NCBI GenBank assembly: GCA_946479255.1
Contig: CAMLFK010000043.1
Coordinates: 1-24,005 of the forward strand
Origin: an uncultured Oxalobacteraceae bacterium
Lineage (GTDB): Bacteria > Pseudomonadota > Gammaproteobacteria > Burkholderiales > Burkholderiaceae
DNA length: 24,005 nt
Direction of reading: 5' to 3'
This document shows, piece by piece, positions 22,703 to 24,005 of this stretch. The position numbers were made by a program, and so were the translations under genes. Below the pieces are notes generated by a model. That model made no database searches. It was not told the origin of the DNA and was given only the letters and a program-made list of their open reading frames with translations. Within the stretch, counting starts at the first letter, position 1. Each line of letters opens with the position of its first letter.

Positions 22703-24005
22703 ATGAGTACCGCCGGAATTACCCTCAAGACCCAGCGCCGCGCACTGGCGGAAGCCGTGGAGCTGCTGTCCTCGATGCGCTTTGCCATCACCATGCTGGT
22801 GATGATCGCGATCGCCTCGATCATCGGCACCGTGGTCAAGCAGGGCGAGCCGATGCCGAACTACATCAACCAGTTCGGGCCGTTCTGGTATGAGGTGTTC
22901 GACAAGCTGGGCCTGTATGCGATCTACTCGGCCTGGTGGTTCATCCTGATCCTGCTGTTCCTGATCCTGTCGACCAGCTTCTGCATCATCCGCAACGGCC
23001 CGAAGATGATCCGGGACATGAAGAGCTGGAAGGAAAACGTGCGCGAAGTATCCTTGCGCAACTTCCACCACAAGGCCGAGTGGCAGGCGCCCTTAAGCAG
23101 CGGAGCGCTGGCGCAGCAGACCGCCAAGCGCCTGGGTGACTTCGGCTACCAGGCCAAGATCGTCGAAAAAGAGAACGGCATCCTGGTGGCGGCCAAGAAG
23201 GGCGCGGCCAACAAGTTCGGCTACATTTTTGCGCACGGCGCCATCATCATCATCCTGATCGGCGGCTCGCTCGATTCGGACTTGCCGATCCAGTTCCAGC
23301 AGTGGTTCCTGGGTAAGACGCCGTTCGGCGGCAGCGGCGTGATTGCCGACATCCCGGTCAAGCACCGCCTCGGCCTGGGCAATCCTACCTATCGCGGCAA
23401 CACCATGATCGCCGAAGGGCAGGCCAGCGACGTGGCCATGATTCCCCGTCCCGACGGCGTGCTGATCCAGGCCTTGCCGTTCACCATCCAGCTCAAAAAA
23501 TTCGTCATCGACTTTTACTCGACCGGCATGCCCAAGCTGTTCGCCAGCGAAGTGGTGGTGCGCGACCATGAGACCGGCAAGACCTTCCCGGCCACCATCA
23601 AGGTCAACGAGCCGCTGATCTACAAGGGCGTGGCGGTGTACCAGTCGAGCTTTGAGGACGGCGGCACCAAGCTGACCCTGACCGGCTTTCCGATGAGCGG
23701 CAGCGGCAGCGCGCCTTTCGCCATCGCTGGCGAGGTCAACAGCGCGACCGCCCTCAAGCGCGGCGCGGACAGCTATTCGGTGGAATGGTCGGGCTTCCGT
23801 CCGTTTAACGTGGAAAACATGGCCAGCCAGGATGCGCGCTCGGTAGCCCAAGGCGGCGCACTCGGCGATCAGTTTGCCGTGACGCTGGACAAGCATTCCG
23901 GTTCGGCGGCCAAGAATGCCAACAACAAAGATTTGAAAAACGTCGGCCCGAGCGTGCAGTACAAGCTGCGCGACAAGACCGGCCAGGCGCGTGAATTCCA
24001 GAACT
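22703..24005 (+). CDS. resB: Cytochrome c biogenesis protein ResB (3'-truncated by window)
   Basis: ResB (Ccs1) works with CcsA/ResC in the system II pathway, which moves heme across the membrane and attaches it to CxxCH motifs of apocytochromes c. The frame starts at ATG 22703 (AGGGA at 22691-22695, 7-nt spacing) with MSTAGITLKTQRRALAEAVE and stays open to the window end: 434 complete codons. Three hydrophobic segments are visible: around 25-42 (FAITMLVMIAIASIIGTVV), 75-94 (WWFILILLFLILSTSFCII) and 172-188 (YIFAHGAIIIILIGG). A large periplasmic domain follows (FVIDFYSTGMPKLFASEVVV, INEPLIYKG-like VNEPLIYKGVAVYQSSFEDG). The N-terminal SMRFAITML motif and family order support the call. The rest, and probably ccsA, lie beyond the window. 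Confidence 0.93.
   Translation, partial: MSTAGITLKTQRRALAEAVELLSSMRFAITMLVMIAIASIIGTVVKQGEPMPNYINQFGPFWYEVFDKLGLYAIYSAWWFILILLFLILSTSFCIIRNGPKMIRDMKSWKENVREVSLRNFHHKAEWQAPLSSGALAQQTAKRLGDFGYQAKIVEKENGILVAAKKGAANKFGYIFAHGAIIIILIGGSLDSDLPIQFQQWFLGKTPFGGSGVIADIPVKHRLGLGNPTYRGNTMIAEGQASDVAMIPRPDGVLIQALPFTIQLKKFVIDFYSTGMPKLFASEVVVRDHETGKTFPATIKVNEPLIYKGVAVYQSSFEDGGTKLTLTGFPMSGSGSAPFAIAGEVNSATALKRGADSYSVEWSGFRPFNVENMASQDARSVAQGGALGDQFAVTLDKHSGSAAKNANNKDLKNVGPSVQYKLRDKTGQAREFQN

Overview
The window comes from a high-GC betaproteobacterium, most likely Oxalobacteraceae (Massilia/Duganella/Janthinobacterium-like). The grounds are the sequences of the ribosomal proteins, the Mg-type HemB, the system II cytochrome c maturation gene, and the chromosomal order. 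No identity search was possible, so genus is left open.

Positions 1-6253 hold the end of the spc and alpha ribosomal operons, all on the + strand: rpsE (5' end missing), rpmD, rplO, secY (TTG start), infA, rpmJ, rpsM, rpsK, rpsD (GTG start), rpoA and rplQ, closed by an intrinsic terminator. The distal part is not a simple polycistron. Terminator-like hairpins lie before rpsD, rpoA and rplQ, and rpsD has a 266-nt structured leader, a candidate autoregulatory RNA.

Positions 6254-6674 are noncoding and hold three copies of a ~40-bp REP-like repeat, two of them facing each other. dsbD (thiol-disulfide reductase) follows.

Positions 8435-19897 look like a lineage-specific insert between dsbD and hemB. 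On the - strand lie an unrecognised 188-aa protein, a host-attachment/baeRF-type protein and a Spy-like periplasmic protein. Divergent from the last is a + strand unit: OmpR-type response regulator, histidine kinase, RND membrane-fusion protein, RND drug pump and a 638-aa FAD/NAD(P)-binding protein. This recalls the E. coli BaeSR-MdtABC-Spy envelope-stress regulon. A zinc-ribbon, single-TM, Pro/Lys-rich protein follows.

Positions 19937-24005 return to the conserved backbone: engB-hemB on the - strand (ribosome assembly GTPase and heme synthesis), and divergently a diheme cytochrome c4 and resB (cytochrome c maturation), cut by the window end. Heme synthesis, DsbD-type reduction and ResB all serve cytochrome c assembly.

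No tRNA, rRNA, CRISPR array, transposase gene or prophage was seen. The best leads for undescribed biology are the rpsD leader, the REP-like cluster, the palindrome overlapping the host-attachment gene's ribosome binding site, and the compact two-component/efflux/Spy locus.
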